From positions 6,060,001 to 6,124,000 of the forward strand of contig NZ_AP022870.1 in NCBI RefSeq assembly GCF_011764545.1: a stretch of 64,000 nucleotides of DNA, given 5' to 3'. The stretch comes from Phytohabitans flavus (GTDB taxonomy: Bacteria; Actinomycetota; Actinomycetes; Mycobacteriales; Micromonosporaceae). The notes beneath the pieces were generated by a model. It searched no databases and was not told the origin of the DNA. It was given only the letters and a program-made list of their open reading frames with translations. The position numbers and the translations under genes were made by a program. This document shows, one piece after another, positions 1-7,514 of the stretch. The stretch's first letter is position 1, and every line of letters starts with the position of its first letter.

Positions 1-463
1 CCTGGTCCGGCGTCGCGGGTGTGTCGGCCCGGAGCATCGTGCGGTACGCGTCGTTGACGTCGGTCAGCGCGGTCAACGTGAGGTCGACATCGACGACCGG
101 CGCGGGGCAGTCGAAGGTGAGCTTGGCCCCCTGCGCCAGTACGTCTTCAAGGTCGGCGAGGTCACCGGCGCACCGGGTGCCGCCTTGGTTCACCGCGATG
201 CGGTCGAGCAGGTAGTCGCGTACGGCCGGGGAGCGGCGGAGCAGCTCCGCGCCGGTCACGTCCGGGCTGGCGGTGTCGAACGCGCCGACGTGACGGCCGA
301 GGGCCACCCAGTCGTCCTCGGCGGCTTGCCACGCTACGGCGACCCGCGAGCCGTCCGCGCTGACCCGCGCGGTCGAGGGCGGGCCGAATGGGTGCGCCCC
401 CGCGGGGGTGGCGGGGAACAGGACCGCCGCCGCGACCGCGGCGGCGATGATTGCTGGCCGCAC
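1..463 (-). CDS. Secreted or membrane-anchored protein, N-terminal 154 residues (3' end beyond window)
   Basis: The gene runs off the left edge, so only its N-terminal part is seen. The GTG at 463 opens a frame with a clear signal peptide (hydrophobic stretch AIIAAAVAAAVLFPA, then AGAHP). The following ectodomain-like region contains two cysteines (in TRCAGDL and TFDCPAP) that could pair. I do not recognise a family with certainty. A short secreted head ending in AHP, followed by a beta-rich region, is also seen at the N-terminus of HupE/UreJ- or nickel-transporter-like membrane proteins, but no membrane domain falls inside the window to test that. It lies 63 bp downstream of the phosphatase gene on the same strand and could be co-transcribed with it. 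Confidence 0.55.
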   Translation of the reverse strand, partial: MRPAIIAAAVAAAVLFPATPAGAHPFGPPSTARVSADGSRVAVAWQAAEDDWVALGRHVGAFDTASPDVTGAELLRRSPAVRDYLLDRIAVNQGGTRCAGDLADLEDVLAQGAKLTFDCPAPVVDVDLTLTALTDVNDAYRTMLRADTPATPDQ

Positions 464-526
464 CGTACCTCCGTCCAAGATGGACACGGTGGGCCCGCCG
501 CAGGAGTACGGCGGGCCCACGGCGCG

Positions 527-2197
527 TCACTTCGTTACGGTGATGACCGGGCTGGTGATCTGCTGGTTGGCGCTGTCCAGGTAGACCACGTGCGTGCTGC
601 CGTTCTTGGCGCTCGGCGGCAGCTCGAACGTGTACGACAGCCGGCCCAGCTCGTCGGCGGTCTTGTAGCCGATGAAGACGCCGTTCTTGCCTTCCTCGGC
701 CTTGGTGTTGCGCAGGTAGACGGTCACCTTCTCGCCCGGGTCGTACCCGTACGCGGAGACCTTGACCCGGCCCTGTGCCTCAACGGTGGTCTTGTTGACC
801 ACGGCCTGCTCCCCGACGGTGTTCTGCGGGGTGCGGATCTCGTTGACGGTGCGCTCACCCTCGTTGTTCTTGCGGATGAGCACGCCGTCGTGGTGCTGGC
901 CGTTGGCGTAGCGGGCCTCGTACCGGATCGTGTCCTCGGTGACGTCGATGAGCTGGTAGAGCTGAGTGTCCTCGCTCTTGCTCATGACGTCGGCGCCGTT
1001 GCCGACCCAGTTGGCGTCGCTCACGTCGTACATCTTGCCGCCGGAGACGGAGACCGCGTACACGGTGCTGTCGTGCACGGTCACCGACTTGCGGGAGGCC
1101 GCCGTGCTGCCCCGGCCGTACGTGTGGTCGTGGCCCTGGAGCACCAGGTCCACGCCGTACTTCTCGAACAGCGGGCCCCACTGCGCCCGGACGATCGGGT
1201 TGTTACGCCCGGAGGCCGTCGAGTACACCGGGTGGTGGAACGTGACGACCGTCCACTTGTTCGGGTTGGTCTTGAGCGCGTTCTCCAGCCACGCGGTCTG
1301 CGCGGCCATCATGTCCGGGATGCTCTGCACGTTGCTGTTCAGCCCGATGAAGCGCACGCCCTGGTAGTCGACGAAGTACGCGGTGCGGTCGACAGCGGGG
1401 TTGCTACCCCAGGCCGGGCCGTTCGCCGGGTACGGGAACTGCGGCGCCCAGAACGACGAGAGCGAGCTCCCGCTGTACTCGTGGTTGCCCGTGACCGAGA
1501 TGTTGTTGATCTGGCCGTCGATGAAGCTGCCGGCCTGGAACCACTGACCCCACTGCTCCTCGCTGTTCGCGGAGTCGATGAGGTCACCGGCGTTCACGAT
1601 CGCCTTGGCCTGCGGGCGGTCGGCGAACGCCTGGCGGAAGACGCGCGGCACCGCGGTGTCGATGTAGTTCTGCGCGTCGCCGTAGTAGAGGAACGAGAAC
1701 GGCTGGAAGTCGCTGGCCGCGGTGGTGAAGTCGATCCACTCGCTCCAGTTGGTGCCGTCCCCGACCCGGTACGTGTAGCGGGTGTTGGGCGTCAGGTTGG
1801 TGAACTCGACGCTGTGGTACGTCGAGGCGTACCCGAGCGAGGTGTTGACCGGCGTCGTGGCGAAGGCCTTGACGTTGGTCAGCGCCCCGGTCGGGGGTGC
1901 CACCTGGCCGAGGGCCTTGGGCGACTCGAGGATCTCCGCCTGCGCCCACTCGGCCGTGGCCTCGGCACGCCAGGTGACCCGCTGCGAGGTCGCCGGCGTC
2001 TCGGTCGGCGTGAGGATGATGCGGTCCGGCACCGGCGACGGCTTGTGGATCTCCGCGGCCGGGTGCTTGCCCGGAGCAGCGTCACCGAACGCGGCCGGGC
2101 CGGCGGCGAAGCCGCCCGCGAGCAGCGCGGCAGCACCGATGCTGGCGAGCAACGCGCGGCGCGGTCCGGTCGACCACGGGCTTCTCTGGTCAGACAA
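527..2197 (-). CDS. Secreted purple-acid-phosphatase-like metallophosphoesterase
   Basis: A 556-residue exported phosphohydrolase. The N-terminus (GPRRALLASIGAAALLAGG) is a signal peptide with an RR pair, possibly Tat-type. Residues about 55-160 form the fibronectin-like N-terminal domain of purple acid phosphatases, and about 165-430 the calcineurin-like metallophosphoesterase core. The metal ligand motifs are visible in order: YGDAQ, NAGDLID, GNHEY, FHHP and QGHDHTYGR. About 110 further residues form a beta-rich C-terminal domain. The best start is a TTG at 2197 preceded by AAGGGG about 10 nt upstream; no ATG or GTG is better placed. It should release phosphate from organic esters outside the cell. 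A candidate PHO box lies 100-180 bp upstream, which fits phosphate-starvation control. Confidence 0.9.
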   Translation of the reverse strand: MSDQRSPWSTGPRRALLASIGAAALLAGGFAAGPAAFGDAAPGKHPAAEIHKPSPVPDRIILTPTETPATSQRVTWRAEATAEWAQAEILESPKALGQVAPPTGALTNVKAFATTPVNTSLGYASTYHSVEFTNLTPNTRYTYRVGDGTNWSEWIDFTTAASDFQPFSFLYYGDAQNYIDTAVPRVFRQAFADRPQAKAIVNAGDLIDSANSEEQWGQWFQAGSFIDGQINNISVTGNHEYSGSSLSSFWAPQFPYPANGPAWGSNPAVDRTAYFVDYQGVRFIGLNSNVQSIPDMMAAQTAWLENALKTNPNKWTVVTFHHPVYSTASGRNNPIVRAQWGPLFEKYGVDLVLQGHDHTYGRGSTAASRKSVTVHDSTVYAVSVSGGKMYDVSDANWVGNGADVMSKSEDTQLYQLIDVTEDTIRYEARYANGQHHDGVLIRKNNEGERTVNEIRTPQNTVGEQAVVNKTTVEAQGRVKVSAYGYDPGEKVTVYLRNTKAEEGKNGVFIGYKTADELGRLSYTFELPPSAKNGSTHVVYLDSANQQITSPVITVTK

Positions 2198-2303
2198 TGC
2201 TGGCTCACCCCTTGGGGTAGAGGAACGCGGCCACCGCCGGCAAGCGGTGGCTCACGGGGATTGAGCCAGCGGCAGCCAACGGCCCCGCGACAGGTGGCTG
2301 GCC

Positions 2304-2378
2304 GGTCGGTGAACTCATGATCCAATACGTCGGCCTATTTGCCCGGTTCACCCGATATCCCGGCAGAGTTCATCCGGC
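2304..2378. promoter_or_regulatory. Candidate PHO box (PhoP-binding direct repeats)
   Basis: Plus-strand 2346-2356 reads GTTCACCCGAT and 2368-2378 reads GTTCATCCGGC, exactly 22 nt apart, so they are in phase as 11-nt direct repeat units with a degenerate middle unit. A further unit, GTTCACCGACC, lies on the minus strand at 2314-2304, facing the phosphatase gene. Eleven-nucleotide GTTCAYC-type repeats are the known PhoP operator in Streptomyces. The site sits between the divergent phosphatase gene and the gene at 2432. Confidence 0.5.
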
Positions 2379-2431
2379 GGGGGCGGCAGGCCGTCGGGCG
2401 GTGACGCCAGGTTCGAAGATCGACTTCTACT

Positions 2432-2929
2432 ATGCCGTTCGCGATGGTCACTTCACTCGGCGTGCGCCCCTTCCTGCGGACCGCGGGCATCCTGCTCTCC
2501 GCGGCGCTGCTTGGCGGGCTCGTCACTGGCGCGTCCCGACCGTCCACTGTGCTCAAGAGCGACGGGTTCCTCGACGCGGAGACGCCCGGCATCCTCAACA
2601 TCGAGGCCGGCGAATGCTTCGACGACCCGGCCTACGACGTCGCCTTCGCCGACGTGATCGTGGTCTACCGCCCGTGCGTCGAGGGTGCGCAGAACCAGTC
2701 GTACGGCTTCGTCCAGGTGCCCGACGGCGCCTGGGACGAGCCGCGCGTGCGGGAGTACGCATGGGACGGCTGCCGCCGCTCGCAAGCCCGCCGCTGGCCG
2801 GACGGCGACCCGGGCGTCGCCCTGTACCCGGTGCTCCCGACCGCGGAGACCTGGGCCGACGGCGACCGCACGGTGATGTGCGTGCGCTACCGCCCGACCG
2901 GCCGCCTCTCCCCCGCCGACACGCGCTGA
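2432..2929 (+). CDS. Small secreted or membrane-anchored protein resembling septum-formation domain proteins
   Basis: A 165-residue protein with an N-terminal hydrophobic segment (FLRTAGILLSAALLGGLVTG) that could be an uncleaved anchor or signal peptide. The mature part has four cysteines (GECFDD, YRPCVEG, WDGCRRS, VMCVRY). The GECFD motif followed by a CVEG-type second half is reminiscent of the actinobacterial septum-formation domain, but I cannot confirm membership. An in-frame ATG at 2444 is an alternative start. It is transcribed divergently from the phosphatase gene and could share its putative PHO box. Function unknown. Confidence 0.6.
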   Translation: MPFAMVTSLGVRPFLRTAGILLSAALLGGLVTGASRPSTVLKSDGFLDAETPGILNIEAGECFDDPAYDVAFADVIVVYRPCVEGAQNQSYGFVQVPDGAWDEPRVREYAWDGCRRSQARRWPDGDPGVALYPVLPTAETWADGDRTVMCVRYRPTGRLSPADTR

Positions 2930-2955
2930 AAGCCATTCGCGGGTTTGGTTGTGAA

Positions 2956-3021
2956 CCGCGGAGGGTGAGGCCGCGGGAGCAGCGGTCCGGACCACGACGC
3001 ACATCGCGGTAGCTCAAATCT
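2956..3021 (+). repeat. Dispersed repeat, copy A (single arm)
   Basis: A 66-bp sequence beginning CCGCGGAGGGTGAGG and ending TAGCTCAAATCT. It matches the arms of the inverted-repeat element at 12.27-12.56 kb, differing mainly in a short stretch at 2993-3003. It lies between the small secreted protein gene and the MMPL transporter terminator. No protein is encoded. Confidence 0.85.
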
Positions 3022-3059
3022 CTTTTCGAATTTTGCAGCGGATGCCGGTCTGGACGGCC

Positions 3060-3093
3060 GATGCCCGAGGTCGCGTGGGCGACCTCGGGCATC
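3060..3093 (-). terminator. Stem-loop terminator after the MMPL transporter gene
   Basis: A perfect 15-bp stem (GATGCCCGAGGTCGC with its complement) and a 4-nt loop, starting 19 bp past the stop codon of the transporter gene. No U-tract is obvious, as is usual in high-GC actinomycetes. Confidence 0.75.
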
Positions 3094-3112
3094 ACGCGGA
3101 ACCTCGATCCGG

Positions 3113-5221
3113 CTAGACCCGGCTGAGGAACGTCGGCGCCTGTGCTTTGGCCGCGGCCTCGCGCACCGGGCGGCTGGGCCACCAGATCTTCTTGCCCAGG
3201 TGTACCGCGAGCGCCGGGATCAGCAGGCTGCGGATCACGAACGTGTCGAGCAGCACGCCGGCCGCGATGATGACGCCGGTCTGCACCGAGGGCACAAGCG
3301 GCAGGATGGTCAGCGCCGCGAACGTCGCCGCCAGCACAAGTCCGGCACTCGTGATCACGCCGCCGGTGACGGTCAGCGCGTGCAGTACCCCGCGCTTGTG
3401 GCCAAGCTGGCCGACCTCCTCCCGGGCCCGGGTCATCAGGAAGATCGTGTAGTCCACGCCGAGCGCCACGAGGAACAGGAACGTCTGTAGCGGCAGGCCG
3501 GAGAAGAGCTTGGTGTAGCCCATCGCGTCCAGGACGAAGGCGGCGGCGCCCATAGCGGCCGCGTACGAGAGGACCACGCTGGCGATCAGCACCACCGGGG
3601 CCACCAGCGCCCGCAGCAGCAACACAAGGATCAGGAACACCGCCGCGAGGATCAGCGGGATGACCACCCGCTCGTCGCGTTGCGCGGCTACCTCGGTGTC
3701 GAGCTGGATCGCCGTCTCGCCGCCGACCAGGGCCTCCGCTCCCGGGACCGCGTGGACCACATCCCGCATCCGCTCCACTGTGTCCTTGGCGGCCGAGCTG
3801 TCCGGCTCCGCGGCGAGCACCGCCCGGACCATCGCCCACTGGCCGTCGGGCGAGCGCTGCGGCTCCTGTACCGACGCGACGCCCTCGACGCCCCGCACCG
3901 CCGAGGCGACCGCGTCCGCCGCGTCCGCTCGCGCGGTGATCTCGGCCGGGGAGGCCGAGCCCTCCGCGAAGTGCTGCGTGATCAGCCGCTGCCCGATGAC
4001 CGAGCCGACCTCCTTGGTGAACGTCTCGTTGGCCGGCAGCCCCATGCTCAGGTTGCCGATGCCGAGCGTGAGTGCGGCCAGCGCGACGGCGGTACCCATC
4101 CAGATGGCCCGCGGCCGACGCCCGACGAACGCCGCGACCCGGCCCCACATGCGGTGGTCCTCCGCGACGTCGTGCCCAACCGCGTGGGGGCTGTACCGGG
4201 GCACGAACGGCCAGAACAGCCACCGTCCGAAGAGGACAAGCACGGCCGGCAGCAGCAGCGTCATGACCAGGAACGCGGCGGCGATGCCGATCGCGCCCAC
4301 CGGGCCGAGGCTGCGGGTGGAGTTGAGCTCGGCGGCGAGCAGGCAGAGCAGGCCGATCGCGACAGTCGCGGCCGAGGCCAGGATCGCCGGGAACGAGCGG
4401 CGCAGCGCGACCGCCATCGCCTGGTGCCGGTCGCGGTGCCGGCGCAGCTCCTCGCGGTACCGGGCGATCAGGAGCAGTGCATAGTCCACGCCGACGCCGA
4501 AGACGAGCACGGTGAGCACGCTCTGCCCCTGGAAGTCGACGGTCAGCCCAGCGTGCCTGGCCAGCAGGTACACCACGGCGCTCGCCACCTGGCTGGCCAC
4601 GCCGACGCAGATCAGCGGTATGAGCCACAGCACCGGGCTGCGGTACGTGAACAGCAGCAGCAGCGCGACCACACCGGCGGTGACAAGTACCAGCGTGATG
4701 TCCATGCCGCCGAACGCGTCCAACAGGTCGTCGTTGGCGCCGGCCGAGCCGGTGAGCCCGGTGAGCAGACCGGCCGGTGGCGCGTTCGCCAGCTGGTCCC
4801 GGACCTCCCCCGTCGACTCGGCCTGCTGGTCCTCGTCGCCCGCGAGCGAAAAGGAGATCAGCAGCGCCTTGCCGTCCTCGCTCACGATGACCGGCGGCAC
4901 CTGGCCGCCCTCGGCGTAGCGGGTGAAAGCGGTCCGGTCCGCCTCGGCCTTGGCCCGGTCGGCGTCGGTGAGGCCGGTGTCCCGGGCGTAGACCGCGACC
5001 GCGACGAGCCGGTCGGAGCCGGGGAAGGCCGCCTCCGCCCGTTCGAACGCCTGGGTGGCCTCGGCGGTACGCGGCAGCCAGGCCACCGCGTCGTCGGTGA
5101 CCACGTCGGCGAGCTTGATGGCGAGCGGCCCGATCGCGGACGCGATGACGAGCCACAGCGCGAGCGCCAAAAACTTGGTACGCCTGCCAGACGGCAGTCT
5201 GGTGATCCAGTGCCAGGACAT
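3113..5221 (-). CDS. MMPL-family (RND superfamily) membrane transporter
   Basis: A 702-residue MMPL/YdfJ-type transporter with the usual duplicated layout: one N-terminal membrane helix, a periplasmic-type loop (about 45-170), five helices, a second loop and five more helices. The two conserved intramembrane signatures are visible: GVGVDYALLLIARYREEL near residue 243 and ALGVDYTIFLMTRAREE near 593. The ATG at 5221 is chosen over an ATG 69 bp upstream because it has an excellent ribosome site (GAGGGAGGAAG) and gives the normal short cytoplasmic start MSWHWITRLPSG. Members export lipids or hydrophobic drugs by proton motive force; the substrate here is unknown. It is divergent from a two-component system 127 bp away, which may control it. 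Confidence 0.93.
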   Translation of the reverse strand: MSWHWITRLPSGRRTKFLALALWLVIASAIGPLAIKLADVVTDDAVAWLPRTAEATQAFERAEAAFPGSDRLVAVAVYARDTGLTDADRAKAEADRTAFTRYAEGGQVPPVIVSEDGKALLISFSLAGDEDQQAESTGEVRDQLANAPPAGLLTGLTGSAGANDDLLDAFGGMDITLVLVTAGVVALLLLFTYRSPVLWLIPLICVGVASQVASAVVYLLARHAGLTVDFQGQSVLTVLVFGVGVDYALLLIARYREELRRHRDRHQAMAVALRRSFPAILASAATVAIGLLCLLAAELNSTRSLGPVGAIGIAAAFLVMTLLLPAVLVLFGRWLFWPFVPRYSPHAVGHDVAEDHRMWGRVAAFVGRRPRAIWMGTAVALAALTLGIGNLSMGLPANETFTKEVGSVIGQRLITQHFAEGSASPAEITARADAADAVASAVRGVEGVASVQEPQRSPDGQWAMVRAVLAAEPDSSAAKDTVERMRDVVHAVPGAEALVGGETAIQLDTEVAAQRDERVVIPLILAAVFLILVLLLRALVAPVVLIASVVLSYAAAMGAAAFVLDAMGYTKLFSGLPLQTFLFLVALGVDYTIFLMTRAREEVGQLGHKRGVLHALTVTGGVITSAGLVLAATFAALTILPLVPSVQTGVIIAAGVLLDTFVIRSLLIPALAVHLGKKIWWPSRPVREAAAKAQAPTFLSRV

Positions 5222-5348
5222 CTTGGCTTCCTCCCTCGGTAATCGACGCCTTCGATCCTTCGGCCAGCGCCGCGTCCGGACACTGGTCACAGCACCCCGA
5301 GGGGGGTGGGGCTAGCCCTACCGGCAGTGGCGGGCAGGTCGGGCAAGA

Positions 5349-6659
5349 ATGGGTGGCGTGAACGAGGAGCTGACCGCCTGGATAGGCCGGGGCCTGGCCG
5401 CGAGCGTGCGGGGCTTCATGCTGGGCGTGGCCTTCTTCGTGAGCGGTCTCACCCTGCTCGTCCTGTGGATCGTCTCGCTCTCGTTGCTGCCGGTCCTCGG
5501 GGTCGGCATCCTGCTGCTGCCGCTGGTGACAGTCGCGGTCCGGGCCCTGGCCGACGAGCGACGCAGGCTGGCCGGACAGTGGTCCGGCGTGGAGATCCCT
5601 TCGCCCTACAAGCCACGACCATCGATGGAGTCGTTCGGCCTGGTCGGGGCCTGGCAGCGCTGCTTGTGGATCCTCGGCGACCCGGCCACCTGGCGCGATT
5701 TCCTGTGGCTGCTCTGCGCCCCGCTCACGCTGGCGCTCGGCATCCTGGGAGCGGCGCTGGTGGGGTATGGGGTCGAGGGCACCCTGGTCATGCCCGCCCT
5801 GCTGCGATTCATCGACGGATACCACTACGGGCTCGGTTGGGCGATCGACTTTCCGTTCGAGGGCATCGTCGCGATCCCCCAGGGCGTGCTCATCCTCGCG
5901 CTCGGCGTGGCCTCCGCGCCGGCGCTGCTGCGGCTGCACGACAGGTCCACCAAGCAGCTGCTCGGGCCCACCCGCCAGGCGGCGCTCGACCAGCGGGTGC
6001 GGGTCCTTACGCGTACGCGGGCGGAGACCGTCGACGCGCAGGCGGCCGAGCTGCGCCGCATCGAGCGCGACCTGCACGACGGCGCCCAGGCCCGGCTTGT
6101 CGCGCTGGGCATGAGCCTGGGCCTGGCCGAGGATCTTGTCACCCGCGACCCGGCCGCCGCGCAGAAGCTGCTCGCCGAGGCCCGCGACGCCAGCGATCGG
6201 GCCTTGTCCGAGCTGCGCGACCTGGTCCGCGGCATCCACCCGCCGGTGCTGGCCGAGCGTGGGCTCGACGGCGCGGTGCGCGCGCTCGCGCTTACGCTGC
6301 CGTTCCCGGTGGAGGTCGACATCGAGCTCGACGGGCGGCCACAGGCTCCGGTCGAGTCGGCCGGCTACTTCGCGATCGCCGAGGCCCTGGCAAACGTGGT
6401 CAAGCACAGCCACGCCACACGGGCCTGGGTGCTGGTCCGGCACAGCGGGCGCATCCTCGTCATGACGGTCAGTGACGACGGGGTCGGCGGCGCCGACCCG
6501 GCGAGGGGCACCGGGCTCCGCGGGATGGAGCGGCGCCTGGCAGCATTCGATGGAACGGTCGCTGTGAGCAGCCCGCCCGGCGGCCCCACCGTCGTGATCA
6601 TGGAGCTGCCGTGCGAGTTGTCATCGCCGAAGACCTTGCCCTCCTCCGGGACGGGCTGA
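5349..6659 (+). CDS. NarL-type sensor histidine kinase with multi-helix membrane sensor domain
   Basis: A 436-residue kinase. Residues 20-205 contain four to five membrane helices in the arrangement of the actinobacterial 'putative sensor' domain. The HisKA_3 dimerisation domain follows, with the phospho-acceptor His243 in ERDLHDGAQARL. The ATPase domain has an N-box (ALANVVKHSHA) and a G-box (DDGVGGADPARGTGLRGM). The start could be ATG 5349 or GTG 5358. The 3' end overlaps the response regulator by 49 bp, so the two are translationally coupled. The kinase should phosphorylate that regulator; the signal is unknown, though cell-envelope sensing is common for this class. Confidence 0.92.
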   Translation: MGGVNEELTAWIGRGLAASVRGFMLGVAFFVSGLTLLVLWIVSLSLLPVLGVGILLLPLVTVAVRALADERRRLAGQWSGVEIPSPYKPRPSMESFGLVGAWQRCLWILGDPATWRDFLWLLCAPLTLALGILGAALVGYGVEGTLVMPALLRFIDGYHYGLGWAIDFPFEGIVAIPQGVLILALGVASAPALLRLHDRSTKQLLGPTRQAALDQRVRVLTRTRAETVDAQAAELRRIERDLHDGAQARLVALGMSLGLAEDLVTRDPAAAQKLLAEARDASDRALSELRDLVRGIHPPVLAERGLDGAVRALALTLPFPVEVDIELDGRPQAPVESAGYFAIAEALANVVKHSHATRAWVLVRHSGRILVMTVSDDGVGGADPARGTGLRGMERRLAAFDGTVAVSSPPGGPTVVIMELPCELSSPKTLPSSGTG

Positions 6660-7255
6660 TCCGGCTGCTCAACGCGTATGACTTCGAAGTCGTCGAGGCC
6701 GTCGACAACGGCCCTTCCCTCCTCCCGGCGCTCCTCAAGCACCGCCCGGACGTGGCCGTGGTCGACGTGCGACTGCCACCCACGTTCACCGACGAGGGGC
6801 TACAGGCCGCGATCGCCGCACGGGAGCAGGTGCCCGGCCTGCCGGTGCTCGTGCTGTCTCAGCATGTCGAGCAGCTGTACGCCCGGGAGCTGCTCTCCGA
6901 CCGTACCGGCGGCGTCGGCTACCTGCTGAAGGACCGCGTCTCGCACGTGAGCCAGTTCGTCGACGCGGTCAAGCGGGTGGCGGCCGGCGGCACCGCGCTC
7001 GACCCCGAGGTCGTCGGCCAGCTCCTGGCCCGCCGCTCGGCCGAGGAGCCGCTGAAGGCGCTCACTCCGCGTGAGCGCGAGGTGCTCGGCCTGATGGCGG
7101 AGGGCCGCTCCAACAACGCGATCGCGGGCCGCCTCTTCGTCACCGACAAGGCCGTCGGCAAGCACATCAACAACATCTTCACCAAGCTCGGCCTGCCCCC
7201 GTCGGACGACGACAACCGCCGGGTGCTCGCGGTCCTCACCTACCTGAATGGCTGA
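6611..7255 (+). CDS. NarL/FixJ-family response regulator
   Basis: A 214-residue regulator starting at GTG 6611 inside the kinase gene. The receiver domain has acidic residues E7/D8, the phospho-acceptor Asp52 in VAVVDVRLPP, and the conserved lysine in YLLKDRV. The C-terminal LuxR-type helix-turn-helix runs from LTPREREVLGLMAEG to FTKLGLPP. It is the partner of the preceding kinase. A plausible target is the divergent MMPL transporter gene, by analogy with many actinobacterial kinase/regulator/exporter sets, but no operator was identified. Confidence 0.94.
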   Translation: MRVVIAEDLALLRDGLIRLLNAYDFEVVEAVDNGPSLLPALLKHRPDVAVVDVRLPPTFTDEGLQAAIAAREQVPGLPVLVLSQHVEQLYARELLSDRTGGVGYLLKDRVSHVSQFVDAVKRVAAGGTALDPEVVGQLLARRSAEEPLKALTPREREVLGLMAEGRSNNAIAGRLFVTDKAVGKHINNIFTKLGLPPSDDDNRRVLAVLTYLNG

Positions 7256-7370
7256 GCGCTCAACTTAAGAACCGGTCGTCCGTTCGCAGGAGGTGTTCCG
7301 GCTTGCGGGGTGCGATGTTCGAAGGGCCAGTCGCTGCGTCAGGGCTACGACCGGGAGCGGCCGGCGGCGG

Positions 7371-7469
7371 CCGTGGGCGAGACCACGCCACGGGCCCTCG
7401 CCCACGGTCCCCAAAGCCGGGCTTTCCGCCGCGCCAAGCGCGGAGGGGGCGCGGGCGGGTCCCGCCCGC
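7371..7469. terminator. Convergent-gene terminator region with two stem-loops
   Basis: The 259-bp gap between the convergent response-regulator and CoA-ligase genes holds an 11-bp perfect stem (CCGTGGGCGAG at 7371-7381 with 7397-7407, 15-nt loop). It also holds a very GC-rich dyad (GCGGGCGGG at 7451-7459 with 7461-7469). Both could stop transcripts arriving from either side. No gene is seen in this gap. Confidence 0.6.
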
Positions 7470-7514
7470 CCGCCGCGGCAACGACGGGCGGGCGGGGGCC
7501 TCTGCCCGCCCCGC

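Noticed and set aside
2595..6443. A 1,282-codon minus-strand open frame across the MMPL and kinase genes
   Set aside because: It is a shifted frame of the transporter gene and antisense to the kinase; no recognisable domain.
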